Of a stretch of DNA of 7,539 bases, positions 1 through 6,461 are shown piece after piece. Numbering within the stretch: position 1 is the stretch's first letter; each line of letters begins with the position of its first letter. Origin of the DNA: Deltaproteobacteria bacterium (lineage in GTDB: Bacteria > Desulfobacterota > Desulfobulbia > Desulfobulbales > Desulfobulbaceae); contig JAADIK010000032.1 of the NCBI GenBank assembly GCA_013151365.1, positions 1 through 7,539 on the forward strand, in the 5' to 3' direction. The translations under genes and the position numbers were made by a program. Below the pieces are notes generated by a model. That model had not been told where the DNA came from, did not search any database, and saw only the letters and a list, made by a program, of their open reading frames with translations.

Positions 1-1048
1 TTATTCGGCGTTTGATTTTTGGATGATCAACGTTCAGACTCCGGAGTCCCTTAAGCTGGTCGGCTGAAATTTTTTTAGAGGCTTTCGCTTCAATGGCGAT
101 CTCCATGTCATTGATAATAAAATCTACTTCCGTGCCTCCGGCCAAGCGCCAATAAAATAATTCTGCAAATACTTCATTGTAGAGGTTGTATGCATTTAGT
201 TCGTGAAAGCACCAATTCTCAAATGCCTTGCCGAACAATTCAGAGCCTTGTTGAATAGTTCCGCGCTTTGCCAGAAAATTCACTACTCCTACATCTGCAA
301 AATAAAATTTAGCTGACGCTGCCACCCTTCTTTTGGGCCGTTTACGAAAGCTTGGCAGCCACCTGCCAAGCAAGGTATCTTCGAGGATCTGGAAATATTC
401 TTTAATAGTTTGGCTGGAAACACCACAATCACGGGCGATAGTCGAGAAATTTACCGGTTCTGTATCTGACAGCGATGCCAGGTTGAGAAAATTGGAAAAT
501 ACCGGCAGATTACGCACCAATCCTTCGGCTGCTATTTCCTCTTTCAAATAATTCGCAACATAGGCATTGAGCAACCGCCGTGGCTGTCCGGCAAGATATA
601 TCCGAGGGAGATAGCCGTGATTAAGTAATCTGTTAAGGTCGAAATCCGGATAAAGTTCCGCCGAAACAAGGCCGAACATCTCATACCGTATTGCTCGGCC
701 CCCCAACAGATTTGCATGGCCCCGTTTAATTTTTCTGGCACTTGAGCCGCAAAGGGCAAACCGGACATGACGGTTTTCATGAAGCCAGTGAACTTCATCG
801 AGCAGGGCCGGTAATTTCTGCACCTCGTCAATAACCACAAAGGGCATCTGCCCTTTGTGAGGTAATTCCTGGCGGAGGAACTCCGGATTGTTCAGATAGC
901 GACGATACTCCTCAGCTTTTAGCAGATCAATCCATACTGCATCCGGATACATGGTTCGCAGGAGCGTTGACTTGCCGGTTTGCCTCGGTCCCCACAAAAA
1001 AAAGGTTTCCTTGCCGGGGGGAGGCAATTGTAATTTTCTTTCAATCAT
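1..1048 (-). CDS. AAA family ATPase with C-terminal DUF4143 domain (partial, runs off the left edge)
   Basis: The frame is open from an ATG at 1048 to base 1 with no stop, giving 349 codons; complete family members are usually somewhat longer, so only the C-terminal end is missing. Visible features are a Walker A loop GPRQTGKST (residues 20-28), Walker B FVVIDEVQK (70-78), a sensor-like CGSSARK (100-106) and LLGGRA (114-119), as in the AAA_14 family. A helix-turn-helix-like stretch follows at about 199-225 (key part ARDCGVSSQTIKEYF). The DUF4143 part has GTEVDFII (305-312) and EAKAS (320-324); D309, E320 and K322 match the PD-(D/E)XK nuclease-like pattern known for this domain. The family is widespread and its role is poorly defined; nucleic-acid binding driven by ATP is the usual guess. 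No clear Shine-Dalgarno precedes the ATG. The gene is more A+T-rich than its neighbours, suggesting transfer. Confidence 0.93.
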   Translation of the reverse strand, partial: MIERKLQLPPPGKETFFLWGPRQTGKSTLLRTMYPDAVWIDLLKAEEYRRYLNNPEFLRQELPHKGQMPFVVIDEVQKLPALLDEVHWLHENRHVRFALCGSSARKIKRGHANLLGGRAIRYEMFGLVSAELYPDFDLNRLLNHGYLPRIYLAGQPRRLLNAYVANYLKEEIAAEGLVRNLPVFSNFLNLASLSDTEPVNFSTIARDCGVSSQTIKEYFQILEDTLLGRWLPSFRKRPKRRVAASAKFYFADVGVVNFLAKRGTIQQGSELFGKAFENWCFHELNAYNLYNEVFAELFYWRLAGGTEVDFIINDMEIAIEAKASKKISADQLKGLRSLNVDHPKIKRRI

Positions 1049-1061
1049 GGCTATTTTTATG

Positions 1062-1090
1062 GATAATTTCAAGTTGTACTTGAAATTATC
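1062..1090. promoter_or_regulatory. Perfect inverted repeat, probable operator of the AAA/DUF4143 gene
   Basis: The arms gataatttcaag (1062-1073) and cttgaaattatc (1079-1090) are exact reverse complements around a 5-base centre, ttgta. The repeat lies 13 bases upstream of the ATG at 1048. Its length, symmetry and position fit a dimeric repressor site. Binding by the neighbouring protein's own HTH region is inference. As RNA it could also form a stem-loop if transcription began upstream of it. Confidence 0.7.
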
Positions 1091-1110
1091 ATGATTTTTT
1101 CAAGTGTCAA
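1085..1110 (-). promoter_or_regulatory. Possible sigma70-type promoter of the AAA/DUF4143 gene
   Basis: Read on the minus strand, TTGACA (1110-1105) is a perfect -35 consensus. GATAAT (1090-1085) matches five of six -10 bases, but the spacer is only 14 bases, shorter than the usual 16-18. If real, transcription would start near 1078, about 30 bases before the ATG. The -35 lies in the second operator-like copy and the -10 in the first, so bound protein would block polymerase. The short spacer keeps confidence low. Confidence 0.35.
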
Positions 1111-1116
1111 CTGAAA
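1098..1116. promoter_or_regulatory. Second, imperfect copy of the operator-like repeat
   Basis: The half-sites tttcaag (1098-1104) and actgaaa (1110-1116) flank a 5-base centre, the same 7-5-7 arrangement as the core of the perfect repeat at 1062-1090. Five of seven positions of the right arm match its ideal complement. The two centres lie 31 bp apart, close to three helical turns, so two dimers could bind on one face of the DNA. The second site is judged only by resemblance to the first. Confidence 0.45.
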
Positions 1117-1168
1117 AAAAACGAAAAAATGCTAATCAGGGAGATTGCGGGTTTTCCGATACAACAGG

Positions 1169-1200
1169 GCGGCCCGGGCCGCAGTTGAAGGGCCGGCCGC
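1169..1200. repeat. GC-rich palindrome just downstream of the rluB stop
   Basis: A perfect 14-bp palindrome, gcggcccgggccgc, occupies 1169-1182, and ggccggccgc follows at 1191-1200, so alternative strong stems can form in RNA. It begins 3 bases past the rluB stop codon in the direction of transcription. It could stabilise the 3' end of the rluB transcript or help termination. No T-run follows directly on the minus strand; the T-rich stretch lies about 40-55 bases further on (1129-1112), so this is not a standard intrinsic terminator. Confidence 0.4.
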
Positions 1201-1202
1201 GA

Positions 1203-1955
1203 CTATTCCTTACGTCCTTCAGGCCTTTCCTCGCCAAAGGGAATTTTGCCTGAAAATATTTTTTTCAGGTCTTTTTCCGTCAGGTAACGATACTTGCCGC
1301 GCGGTAGTCCGTTCAGTGTCAGCTGCCCATAGGCTGTGCGCTCCAGCTTTTTGACCGGATAACCGATGGCGGCCAGCATCTTGCGGACCTGTCGTTTTTT
1401 CCCTTCGTGAATAATGATTTCCAGGGTGGTTTCGGCGGATTTTCGCTCAAGAATCCGCACCTTGGCCGGCCAGGTCCGGTGGCCGTCGATCAGGATACCT
1501 TTTTCCAGCTGCCGCAGTTGCCGGCTGTCCGGCCGTCCCGCCACGGTGGCGGCATAGGTTTTGTTGACCTCGAAGCGGGGGTGCAGGATAAAATGGCCCA
1601 GCCGGCCGTCATTGGTCAGGATGAGGGCTCCGGACGTATCGAAATCAAGCCGGCCCACCGGGAAAACACGCTGGGAGATATCCGGCAGCAGGTCGGTGAC
1701 AATGGGCCGGCCCTGCGGGTCGGACAGGGTGGTTACGTAGCCGGTCGGTTTGTTGAGCAAAAGATAGATTTTTTTTTCCGAGGTGACAGGTCGGCCGTCA
1801 AAGGTGATGGTTTGCGTCTCCGGATCCACCTTGAGCCCCAGTTCGGTGACCACGCGGCCGTCAACGGCGACCCGGCCCTGGAGAATCAGTTCCTCGGCCT
1901 TGCGGCGGGAGGCGATTCCGGCCCGGGCCATGATTTTTTGCAGCCGGTCCGCCAT
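1203..1955 (-). CDS. rluB: 23S rRNA pseudouridine synthase, RluB type of the RsuA/RluB family
   Basis: The 250-residue protein would isomerise a uridine in 23S rRNA to pseudouridine in the cytoplasm during ribosome assembly. It has an N-terminal S4 RNA-binding domain (about 1-60, with ARAGIASRRKAEELI) and the synthase domain from about 62. This contains KPTGYVTT (69-76), the catalytic loop GRLDFDTSG (101-109) with D104 as the expected nucleophile, and the family C-terminal motif HEGKKRQVRKML (183-194). The size is close to family norms, though E. coli RluB is longer. The ATG at 1955 is chosen because the S4 domain begins at once after it; upstream in-frame codons are open back to 2021 but contain no ATG, GTG or TTG. 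No good Shine-Dalgarno is visible, and ubiD ends 76 bases upstream, so the pair is probably cotranscribed. RluB versus RsuA/RluE/RluF specificity is inferred from overall similarity and cannot be proven here. Confidence 0.92.
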   Translation of the reverse strand: MADRLQKIMARAGIASRRKAEELILQGRVAVDGRVVTELGLKVDPETQTITFDGRPVTSEKKIYLLLNKPTGYVTTLSDPQGRPIVTDLLPDISQRVFPVGRLDFDTSGALILTNDGRLGHFILHPRFEVNKTYAATVAGRPDSRQLRQLEKGILIDGHRTWPAKVRILERKSAETTLEIIIHEGKKRQVRKMLAAIGYPVKKLERTAYGQLTLNGLPRGKYRYLTEKDLKKIFSGKIPFGEERPEGRKE

Positions 1956-2031
1956 CGGCTCAGGGGCAGGAGCCGGGGGGCCGGAGCCGGCGGCAGGCAG
2001 GGGTGCGGGAGAATACGTCCATCATGGTCGG

Positions 2032-3804
2032 TTACCGCCACTGCGCCGGAATCATGGAGCTGATTTTTTCGTCCACCAGTTTTTTGGTGGCCGGGTCCAC
2101 GGCCAGGATTTCGGTGTACCAAGGTTTCATCCGGCAGTCAAAGACAATGGGCGGGGTCAGGCCGACGTGAAAGCGGCGCACGGTCTGGTCGGCCCCGTGG
2201 ATATCCGCCGCCGGTTCGAAGCGGGTGAAAAAGGTCCAGAGAAATTCCTGCAGGCTGCAGGTGGCCCCGGCGGTCGAGTCGACCAGCAGGACGACCGGCC
2301 AGTCGGCGAGCCCCGGCCAAGCGGCGAGTTCCCCGGCCAGGCCGGGGGCCTTTTCATAGGTATCCCCTTCAACGACCAGGGTACCGGGCAGGTAGACATA
2401 GGGCTTGCGGGCGGTGTTCGGCAGGGAACCGGAAAATGTCTCCGGCAGGTTGCGCCGTTTTTCCCTGCCCAGGCCCATCATCATGGCCTTGGACCCCTGG
2501 TTGACCGACGGTCCGGTATAATCCAGGGTATCCTGGGAGACGTTGGCAAAGATAAAAAGGTCCTGCTCCCACTGGATCCGTTCCAGGACATGGGTCCAGA
2601 GTTTGGGGAAATCGGCGACGTCCAGGCTGCCGTCCGTCACGATCAGGAACTTGGTCAGAGACAGTTGCCCCTCGCTCAGGACCCTCAGCCCGGCGGCAAA
2701 GGCCTCGCGGGGATAGCGGTCGGCAACCCGGGCTGCGGCCAGGCAGTGAAAGCCTGTCTCGCCGAAGGTCTTGAGCTGGAGCACCCCCTTCATGACCAGG
2801 GGGAAGAGCGGTGACAGCAACTCCTGGAGGAAATTGCCGATAAAGAAATCTTCCTGCCTGGGCCGGCCGACCACCGTGGCGGGATAAATGGCGTCCCGGC
2901 GATGGTAGAGATGGGTGGCCTGGAAGACGGGATAGTCGTGCTGCAGGGAGTTGTAGCCGTAATGGTCGCCAAAGGGTCCTTCGGGCCGGCGCAGTTTTGG
3001 CGGCACGCTGCCCTTGATTGCAAATTCGGCCTGGGCGACCAGCCGGTGGCCGCCCAGCGGGTCCGGGGTCATTGCCAGTTTTTTCCCCTGCAAGAGGGAG
3101 GCGAGCATCAGTTCCGGGATGTCTTCGGGCAAGGGGGCGATGGCCGCCAGCATCAGGGCGGGCGGGCCGCCGATGAAAAGAGTCAGGGGCAGCGCCTGGT
3201 TCTGCTCCTCGGCCGCAAAATAATGAAAGCCGCCGCCCTTGTGGATCTGCCAGTGGATGCCGGTGGTGGTGTCATCAAAGCGCTGGATTCGATACATGCC
3301 GAGATTGTGGCCGTGGCCGTCGGGATGCTCCGTGTAGACCAGGGGCAGGGTGACAAAGGCGCCGCCGTCCGAATGCCAGCAGGTCAGGAGGGGCAGCTCC
3401 GTAAGCCGGGCCGGTTTCTGCCGGGATTCGAGGATCGGCGCGTGGCGGATGTTTTTCATGCCGATTTTCAGGGTCTGGCCGATGAGCGGCCGGACCCGCC
3501 GCAGGGTGTCGAGGGAGGGCGGCAGCAGGTGTTCGACCAGGTTGACCAGGTCACGGACAAAGTCCAGGGGGCGGCGGCCGAAGGCCAGTTCAAGACGACG
3601 GTCGCTGCCGAAGAGGTTGGTTACCACCGGGAAGGAAGAATTTTTGACGTTGGTGAACAGCAGGGCCGGGCCGCCCCGGTCAATGACCCGCCGATGGATT
3701 TCAGCGATTTCCAGGTACGGATCAACCGGGGCGTCGATGGTCAGCAGTTGGTTCTCGCGGCGGAGAATGTCGAGAAAGTCTCGCAGGTTACTGATTGGCT
3801 TCAT
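2032..3804 (-). CDS. ubiD: UbiD-family prenylated-FMN-dependent decarboxylase, long form
   Basis: The 590-residue protein belongs to the UbiD family, which removes a carboxylate from aromatic or polyprenyl-aromatic acids using prenylated FMN made by UbiX. A role in ubiquinone or, more likely in such an organism, menaquinone biosynthesis is inferred. N167 and R172 (in NLGMYRIQRF) have the same spacing as the metal ligand and catalytic Arg of characterised members. E275 and D280 in PEGPFGDHYGY (274-284) match the two acidic catalytic positions, with Asp in place of the second Glu. HWQIHKGGG (184-192) is the conserved cofactor-site stretch, and E231 is a possible metal ligand. The chain is about 100 residues longer than E. 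coli UbiD, chiefly at the C-terminal side, as in the longer UbiD homologues of other bacteria. The ATG at 3804 starts the typical N-terminus (LRDFLDIL, then APVDPYLEIAEI). No ubiX is in the window. It lies 76 bases before rluB. Confidence 0.93.
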   Translation of the reverse strand: MKPISNLRDFLDILRRENQLLTIDAPVDPYLEIAEIHRRVIDRGGPALLFTNVKNSSFPVVTNLFGSDRRLELAFGRRPLDFVRDLVNLVEHLLPPSLDTLRRVRPLIGQTLKIGMKNIRHAPILESRQKPARLTELPLLTCWHSDGGAFVTLPLVYTEHPDGHGHNLGMYRIQRFDDTTTGIHWQIHKGGGFHYFAAEEQNQALPLTLFIGGPPALMLAAIAPLPEDIPELMLASLLQGKKLAMTPDPLGGHRLVAQAEFAIKGSVPPKLRRPEGPFGDHYGYNSLQHDYPVFQATHLYHRRDAIYPATVVGRPRQEDFFIGNFLQELLSPLFPLVMKGVLQLKTFGETGFHCLAAARVADRYPREAFAAGLRVLSEGQLSLTKFLIVTDGSLDVADFPKLWTHVLERIQWEQDLFIFANVSQDTLDYTGPSVNQGSKAMMMGLGREKRRNLPETFSGSLPNTARKPYVYLPGTLVVEGDTYEKAPGLAGELAAWPGLADWPVVLLVDSTAGATCSLQEFLWTFFTRFEPAADIHGADQTVRRFHVGLTPPIVFDCRMKPWYTEILAVDPATKKLVDEKISSMIPAQWR

Positions 3805-3913
3805 GGTTGCAAAATTCCACTTTAAAGCCGCGAGACACGAGTTGCGAAAAAGGCTTTGCAGCTCACCGGCATGGGTTAGTCAACAATTTTCAGTAAGAAT
3901 AATAGGCCGGGAT
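3805..3913 (-). promoter_or_regulatory. Non-coding gap upstream of ubiD, weak promoter candidate
   Basis: This 109-base gap separates the 81-residue protein gene from ubiD and is the largest break in the minus-strand series apart from 1049-1202. Read on the minus strand, TTGACT (3883-3878) resembles a -35 box; 17 bases on, TGCAAA (3860-3855) matches only three of six -10 bases. A weak GGA lies about 13 bases before the ubiD ATG. I see no convincing intrinsic terminator for the upstream operon and no small gene. Confidence 0.25.
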
Positions 3914-4159
3914 TCAAGCGGAATGACGTTTGTCCCCTAAAAACAGCTCGTGGTACTCTTTCTCCTGCAAATGATTGTGCATGATATCGGTGAGCAGGTC
4001 AACGATCCGCATGATTTCATCGTCCGTCATGCGGGGGATGAGTACCGAGGTCAGCTCTTTCCTGTTGAAAAGCCGCAGAAAAGCTGCCAGGGATTCCTCG
4101 TCGGTTGTCCTGTTCAGGCCGAAACATATTTCATGCGCCCCTCCCTGTTCCTCCCCCAT
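3914..4159 (-). CDS. Small protein of unknown function (81 aa)
   Basis: The frame extends upstream to an ATG at 4264 inside yjbQ, but the start at 4159 is preferred: it lies 4 bases after the yjbQ stop and leaves a compact 81-residue protein. AAGGA sits almost against this ATG and AGG a few bases further up, so translational coupling to yjbQ is likely. The protein is acidic and apparently helical, with no signal peptide, membrane segment or cysteine pair. Notable stretches are CFGLNRTTDEESL (12-24), LIPRMTDDEIMRIVDLL (40-56) and HLQEKEYHELFLGDK (63-77). It resembles small cytoplasmic proteins I associate with deltaproteobacteria, but I cannot name a family. The non-random amphipathic pattern and gene spacing argue that it is real. 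Confidence 0.75.
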   Translation of the reverse strand: MGEEQGGAHEICFGLNRTTDEESLAAFLRLFNRKELTSVLIPRMTDDEIMRIVDLLTDIMHNHLQEKEYHELFLGDKRHSA

Positions 4160-4163
4160 TCCT

Positions 4164-4565
4164 TCAACCTGCCTGGATTTTCCAGAAGACCTTGCGGTTC
4201 CTGGGACCGTCAAATTCACAGAAGAAGATATGCTGCCAGGTGCCAAGCTGCAGGCGGCCGGCATCGATAAAGACCGTGACCGAACTGCCGGTCATGGTCG
4301 TCATCGCGTGGGCCGGCGAATTGCCTTCCAGGTGACGGTAAGGGTAGGACTGCGGCACCATTTCCCGGAAAACCCCCAGCAGGTCATGCTGCACGGCCGG
4401 GTCCGCCCCTTCGTTGATGGTCAGACCGGCCGTGGTATGAGGGTTGTAGACAAAACAGACGCCATCGCGGACGCCGCTCGCCGTTACCGCCTGCTGAACC
4501 TGATTCGTGATATCCACGAACTCCATCCGGGTGGAGGTGGAGACCGCGAATTTTCCCGCCGTCAT
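4164..4565 (-). CDS. yjbQ: YjbQ / UPF0047 family protein (secondary thiamine-phosphate synthase type)
   Basis: With the start at 4565 the protein has 133 residues, matching the family (E. coli YjbQ has about 138). A longer frame back to 4667 overlaps the lipoprotein gene and adds 34 residues unlike the family, so it was not used. Conserved features are HTTAGLTINEGADP (43-56), H60-D61, H78, H86 and GTWQ (108-111), which belong to the compact single-domain fold and its histidine-rich site. Some members have weak thiamine-phosphate synthase activity that can replace ThiE; the true cellular role is unsettled. No clear Shine-Dalgarno precedes the ATG, and the gap to the lipoprotein stop is 7 bases, which suggests coupled translation. 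The 81-residue protein follows 4 bases downstream. Confidence 0.92.
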   Translation of the reverse strand: MTAGKFAVSTSTRMEFVDITNQVQQAVTASGVRDGVCFVYNPHTTAGLTINEGADPAVQHDLLGVFREMVPQSYPYRHLEGNSPAHAMTTMTGSSVTVFIDAGRLQLGTWQHIFFCEFDGPRNRKVFWKIQAG

Positions 4566-4572
4566 TACAGGG

Positions 4573-5031
4573 TTAATTATTATTACTCTGCAGCTGCCAG
4601 CGGCCGTTCCGGTCCCGGCAGGCCGTGGTGTACGTTTTTTGCTGCCGACCGTTGATGATCGCATCAATTTCAGCCTTCCGGCAGACCCGTTTGTCGGGGG
4701 CGATGTAGGCGGGTTGCGGTGTGACCCGGTACTGATAACCAGTGTCCGGATTCACCCACGAGGAGGTGCTGCCGGATACGCCCCGTTCATAGACATGGTT
4801 GAGCTGTTGGCGGTCGTATTTGTCCATCTCGTTACCGACAATGTAGCCGAGCATGGTGCCGACCGCCGCGCCGATCAGGGTGGACTCCGTGTTGTGACCG
4901 ATGATCTGGCCGACCAGGGCGCCGCCGGCAGCGCCGCCGAGCGCGCCCTGCTGGCCCTTGTTCATGTTGGTGCCCGCGCAGGAAGCGAGAAAAAAACCGG
5001 CAATAATCAAGATAGCAGCATATCGTTTCAT
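4573..5031 (-). CDS. Glycine-zipper outer-membrane lipoprotein (17-kDa surface-antigen-like)
   Basis: The 152-residue protein begins with a lipoprotein signal peptide: MKR, a hydrophobic core and the lipobox LASC (15-18), so C18 should be lipidated. Alanine at +2 favours sorting to the outer membrane. Residues 29-67 form a glycine-zipper segment (GALGGAAGGALVGQIIG, then LIGAAVGTMLGYIVG). Next come a short charged stretch and a soluble C-terminal part with WVNPDTGYQYRVTP (92-105), C117 and C138, which could form a disulphide in the periplasm, and RNGRWQLQ near the end. This arrangement is typical of the Rickettsia 17-kDa antigen and related envelope proteins, which have no known enzymatic activity. 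Start choice is firm because AGGAGG precedes the ATG by 5 bases. It is 28 bases after rmuC and 7 before yjbQ. Confidence 0.92.
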   Translation of the reverse strand: MKRYAAILIIAGFFLASCAGTNMNKGQQGALGGAAGGALVGQIIGHNTESTLIGAAVGTMLGYIVGNEMDKYDRQQLNHVYERGVSGSTSSWVNPDTGYQYRVTPQPAYIAPDKRVCRKAEIDAIINGRQQKTYTTACRDRNGRWQLQSNNN

Positions 5032-5036
5032 GACAT

Positions 5037-5042
5037 CCTCCT
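5037..5042 (-). promoter_or_regulatory. Strong Shine-Dalgarno of the lipoprotein gene
   Basis: AGGAGG lies 5 bases before the ATG at 5031. It is the clearest ribosome binding site in the window; most neighbours in the operon have weak ones, so the lipoprotein is probably translated much more strongly. The A+T-rich stretch just upstream (5047-5066) includes TATTAT, a possible -10, but I find no matching -35. Confidence 0.8.
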
Positions 5043-5059
5043 GAAGTTATAATATTTTT

Positions 5060-6445
5060 TTAAATCATGGTTTCGCGAGCCTCCGGCTTGGCCGGACACT
5101 CATTATGTTCAGGGCAGACAGCTTCATTCTCTTCGACCGCCACTGAAGACGGCAGTCTCTTGGTGTTCTGCACGCCCAGTTTCCTCAACGCCTCGGCGCG
5201 GCTGATGAGGTTGCCCTTGCCCGAGGTCAGGCGTTTTCTGGCCAGTTGCCAGGCCTCAACAGTCTGGTTCAACCGGCCGCCGACCTCTTCAAGGGCCTCG
5301 ACAAATCCTATAAACTTATCATAAAGATTCCCGGCCTGTTTGGCAATAGCTAAACTGTTGCGGTTTTGCTCCTCCTGACGCCACATATGGTTGATTGTAC
5401 GTAGAATGGCCAGCAGGGTCGAGGGGCTGGCCAAGATGATTTTTTTCCGCATGGCCTCGGTCAGCAGTTCCGGCTCCCGGCTGACGGCGGTCTGGAAAGC
5501 GCCCTCGGTCGGCATGAAGAGCAGGACAAAGTCCGGGCAGTTGACTCCCGGCAGCAGATGATATTCTTTGCCGGCCAGGCTGTGGATGTGTTTTTTGAGC
5601 GAGTCGAGGTGATCCTGCAGGTAGTGTTGCCGTTCCTCCGGGGTTTCCGCCCGGCTTGCCTGTTCAAAGGCCGCGAGGGAGACCTTGGCGTCGATGATGA
5701 TGTCTCTGCCCTTGGGGAGATGGATAATGACGTCGGGCAGGCGGGTCCGGCCGTTTTTGTCTTTCAGGCCGACCTGGGTGTCGAATTCATGACCGCGCTG
5801 GAGACCGGAATCTTCCAGCAGCCGCTCGAGGATCATCTCGCCCCAGAGCCCCTGCACCTTGTTTTGGCCTTTCAGGGCGTTGGTCAGGTTGACGGCGTCC
5901 TTGCCGATCTGCTGGTTGAGGGTTTTGAGATGTTCGATTTCCTTGACCAGGGAAATCCGGTCCCGGGATTCCCGGTCATAGACGTCTTCGACTTTTTTCT
6001 TGAACTCGCCGAGTTGTTCCCTGACCGGGTTCAAAAGGGTTTCCAGCGCCGTTTGGTGTTTTTGGCTCAGGATTTGTCCCTTTTCCGTAAAGATCCGGTC
6101 AGCCAGGATCTGAAAGTCCGATTCCAACTGTTTGCGGGTGGCTTCGAGCAGGGTCCGGCCGGTATCGGCCTGCTTTTCCGCCGCCGCCAGCGCGGTTTGC
6201 AAGGCGGCCAGCTGGCCGGTCAGGTCCCGGTTTTCATCCTGCAGGGCGCTCCGTTCGCTGCGCAGCCGCGTTGCGGTCTGCTCAAGCATGGCCAATTCGT
6301 TTTGCTGCTGTTCCTCCCGGGCTGAACAGAGCAACAGCCGGCGGCGCGCCCGGCGCAGGGCCGAAATGCTGTAAAAACAGGTCAGGGCCAGCCCGGCCAA
6401 AGCCAGGCCGGCAAGGATCAGAAGAGTTGTGTTGCTGAAATACAA
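5060..6445 (-). CDS. rmuC: RmuC family DNA recombination protein
   Basis: RmuC is thought to limit recombination at inverted repeats; its biochemical activity is not established. The frame has an ATG at 6592, but that start overlaps cbpM by about 130 bases and gives a non-family N-terminus. The TTG at 6445 is preferred: it is 16 bases past the cbpM stop, has AGG about 10 bases upstream and puts the membrane anchor at the N-terminus, giving 461 residues (E. coli has about 475). In that numbering a single membrane helix spans about 8-27, and a long coiled coil covers about 30-190. The RmuC domain follows with QGLWGE (198-203), LPDVIIHLPKGRDIIIDAKV (236-255; D238, D252 and K254 form a PD-(D/E)XK-like site), PDFVLLFMPTEGAF (304-317) and GNLISRAEALRKLG (411-424). 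The C-terminal tail is acidic and variable. Confidence 0.93.
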   Translation of the reverse strand: MYFSNTTLLILAGLALAGLALTCFYSISALRRARRRLLLCSAREEQQQNELAMLEQTATRLRSERSALQDENRDLTGQLAALQTALAAAEKQADTGRTLLEATRKQLESDFQILADRIFTEKGQILSQKHQTALETLLNPVREQLGEFKKKVEDVYDRESRDRISLVKEIEHLKTLNQQIGKDAVNLTNALKGQNKVQGLWGEMILERLLEDSGLQRGHEFDTQVGLKDKNGRTRLPDVIIHLPKGRDIIIDAKVSLAAFEQASRAETPEERQHYLQDHLDSLKKHIHSLAGKEYHLLPGVNCPDFVLLFMPTEGAFQTAVSREPELLTEAMRKKIILASPSTLLAILRTINHMWRQEEQNRNSLAIAKQAGNLYDKFIGFVEALEEVGGRLNQTVEAWQLARKRLTSGKGNLISRAEALRKLGVQNTKRLPSSVAVEENEAVCPEHNECPAKPEARETMI

Positions 6446-6461
6446 AAGATATGAACCTGGC

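Noticed and set aside
119..127. Suspected frameshift in the DUF4143 part near an A-run
   Set aside because: Recounting the bases showed the frame is continuous from 1048 to the left edge.
544..840. Minus-strand 98-codon frame inside the AAA/DUF4143 gene
   Set aside because: It is an off-frame reading of the ATPase gene, whose own frame carries the Walker and DUF4143 motifs.
1112..1129. T-rich stretch on the minus strand as a rluB terminator
   Set aside because: No stem ends directly before it; the GC palindrome is about 40 bases away.
1783..2814. Plus-strand open frame of 343 codons across rluB and ubiD
   Set aside because: It is antisense to two well-supported genes, spans their boundary, is rich in Gly, Pro, Arg and Gln, and has no recognisable domain; long antisense frames are common in G+C-rich coding DNA.
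2902..3825. Plus-strand open frame of 307 codons inside ubiD
   Set aside because: Mirror of the ubiD codons, with low-complexity composition and no motifs.
4160..4264. Longer N-terminus for the 81-residue protein, starting at 4264
   Set aside because: It overlaps the conserved end of yjbQ and adds low-complexity residues; the start at 4159 fits the gene spacing.
4566..4667. Longer N-terminus for YjbQ, starting at 4667
   Set aside because: It overlaps the conserved end of the lipoprotein gene and gives basic, Ser/Thr-rich sequence not seen in UPF0047.
5558..6325. Plus-strand open frame of 255 codons inside rmuC
   Set aside because: Antisense to the conserved RmuC domain and coiled coil; its Phe/Leu-rich repeats come from the complement of Glu/Lys-rich codons.
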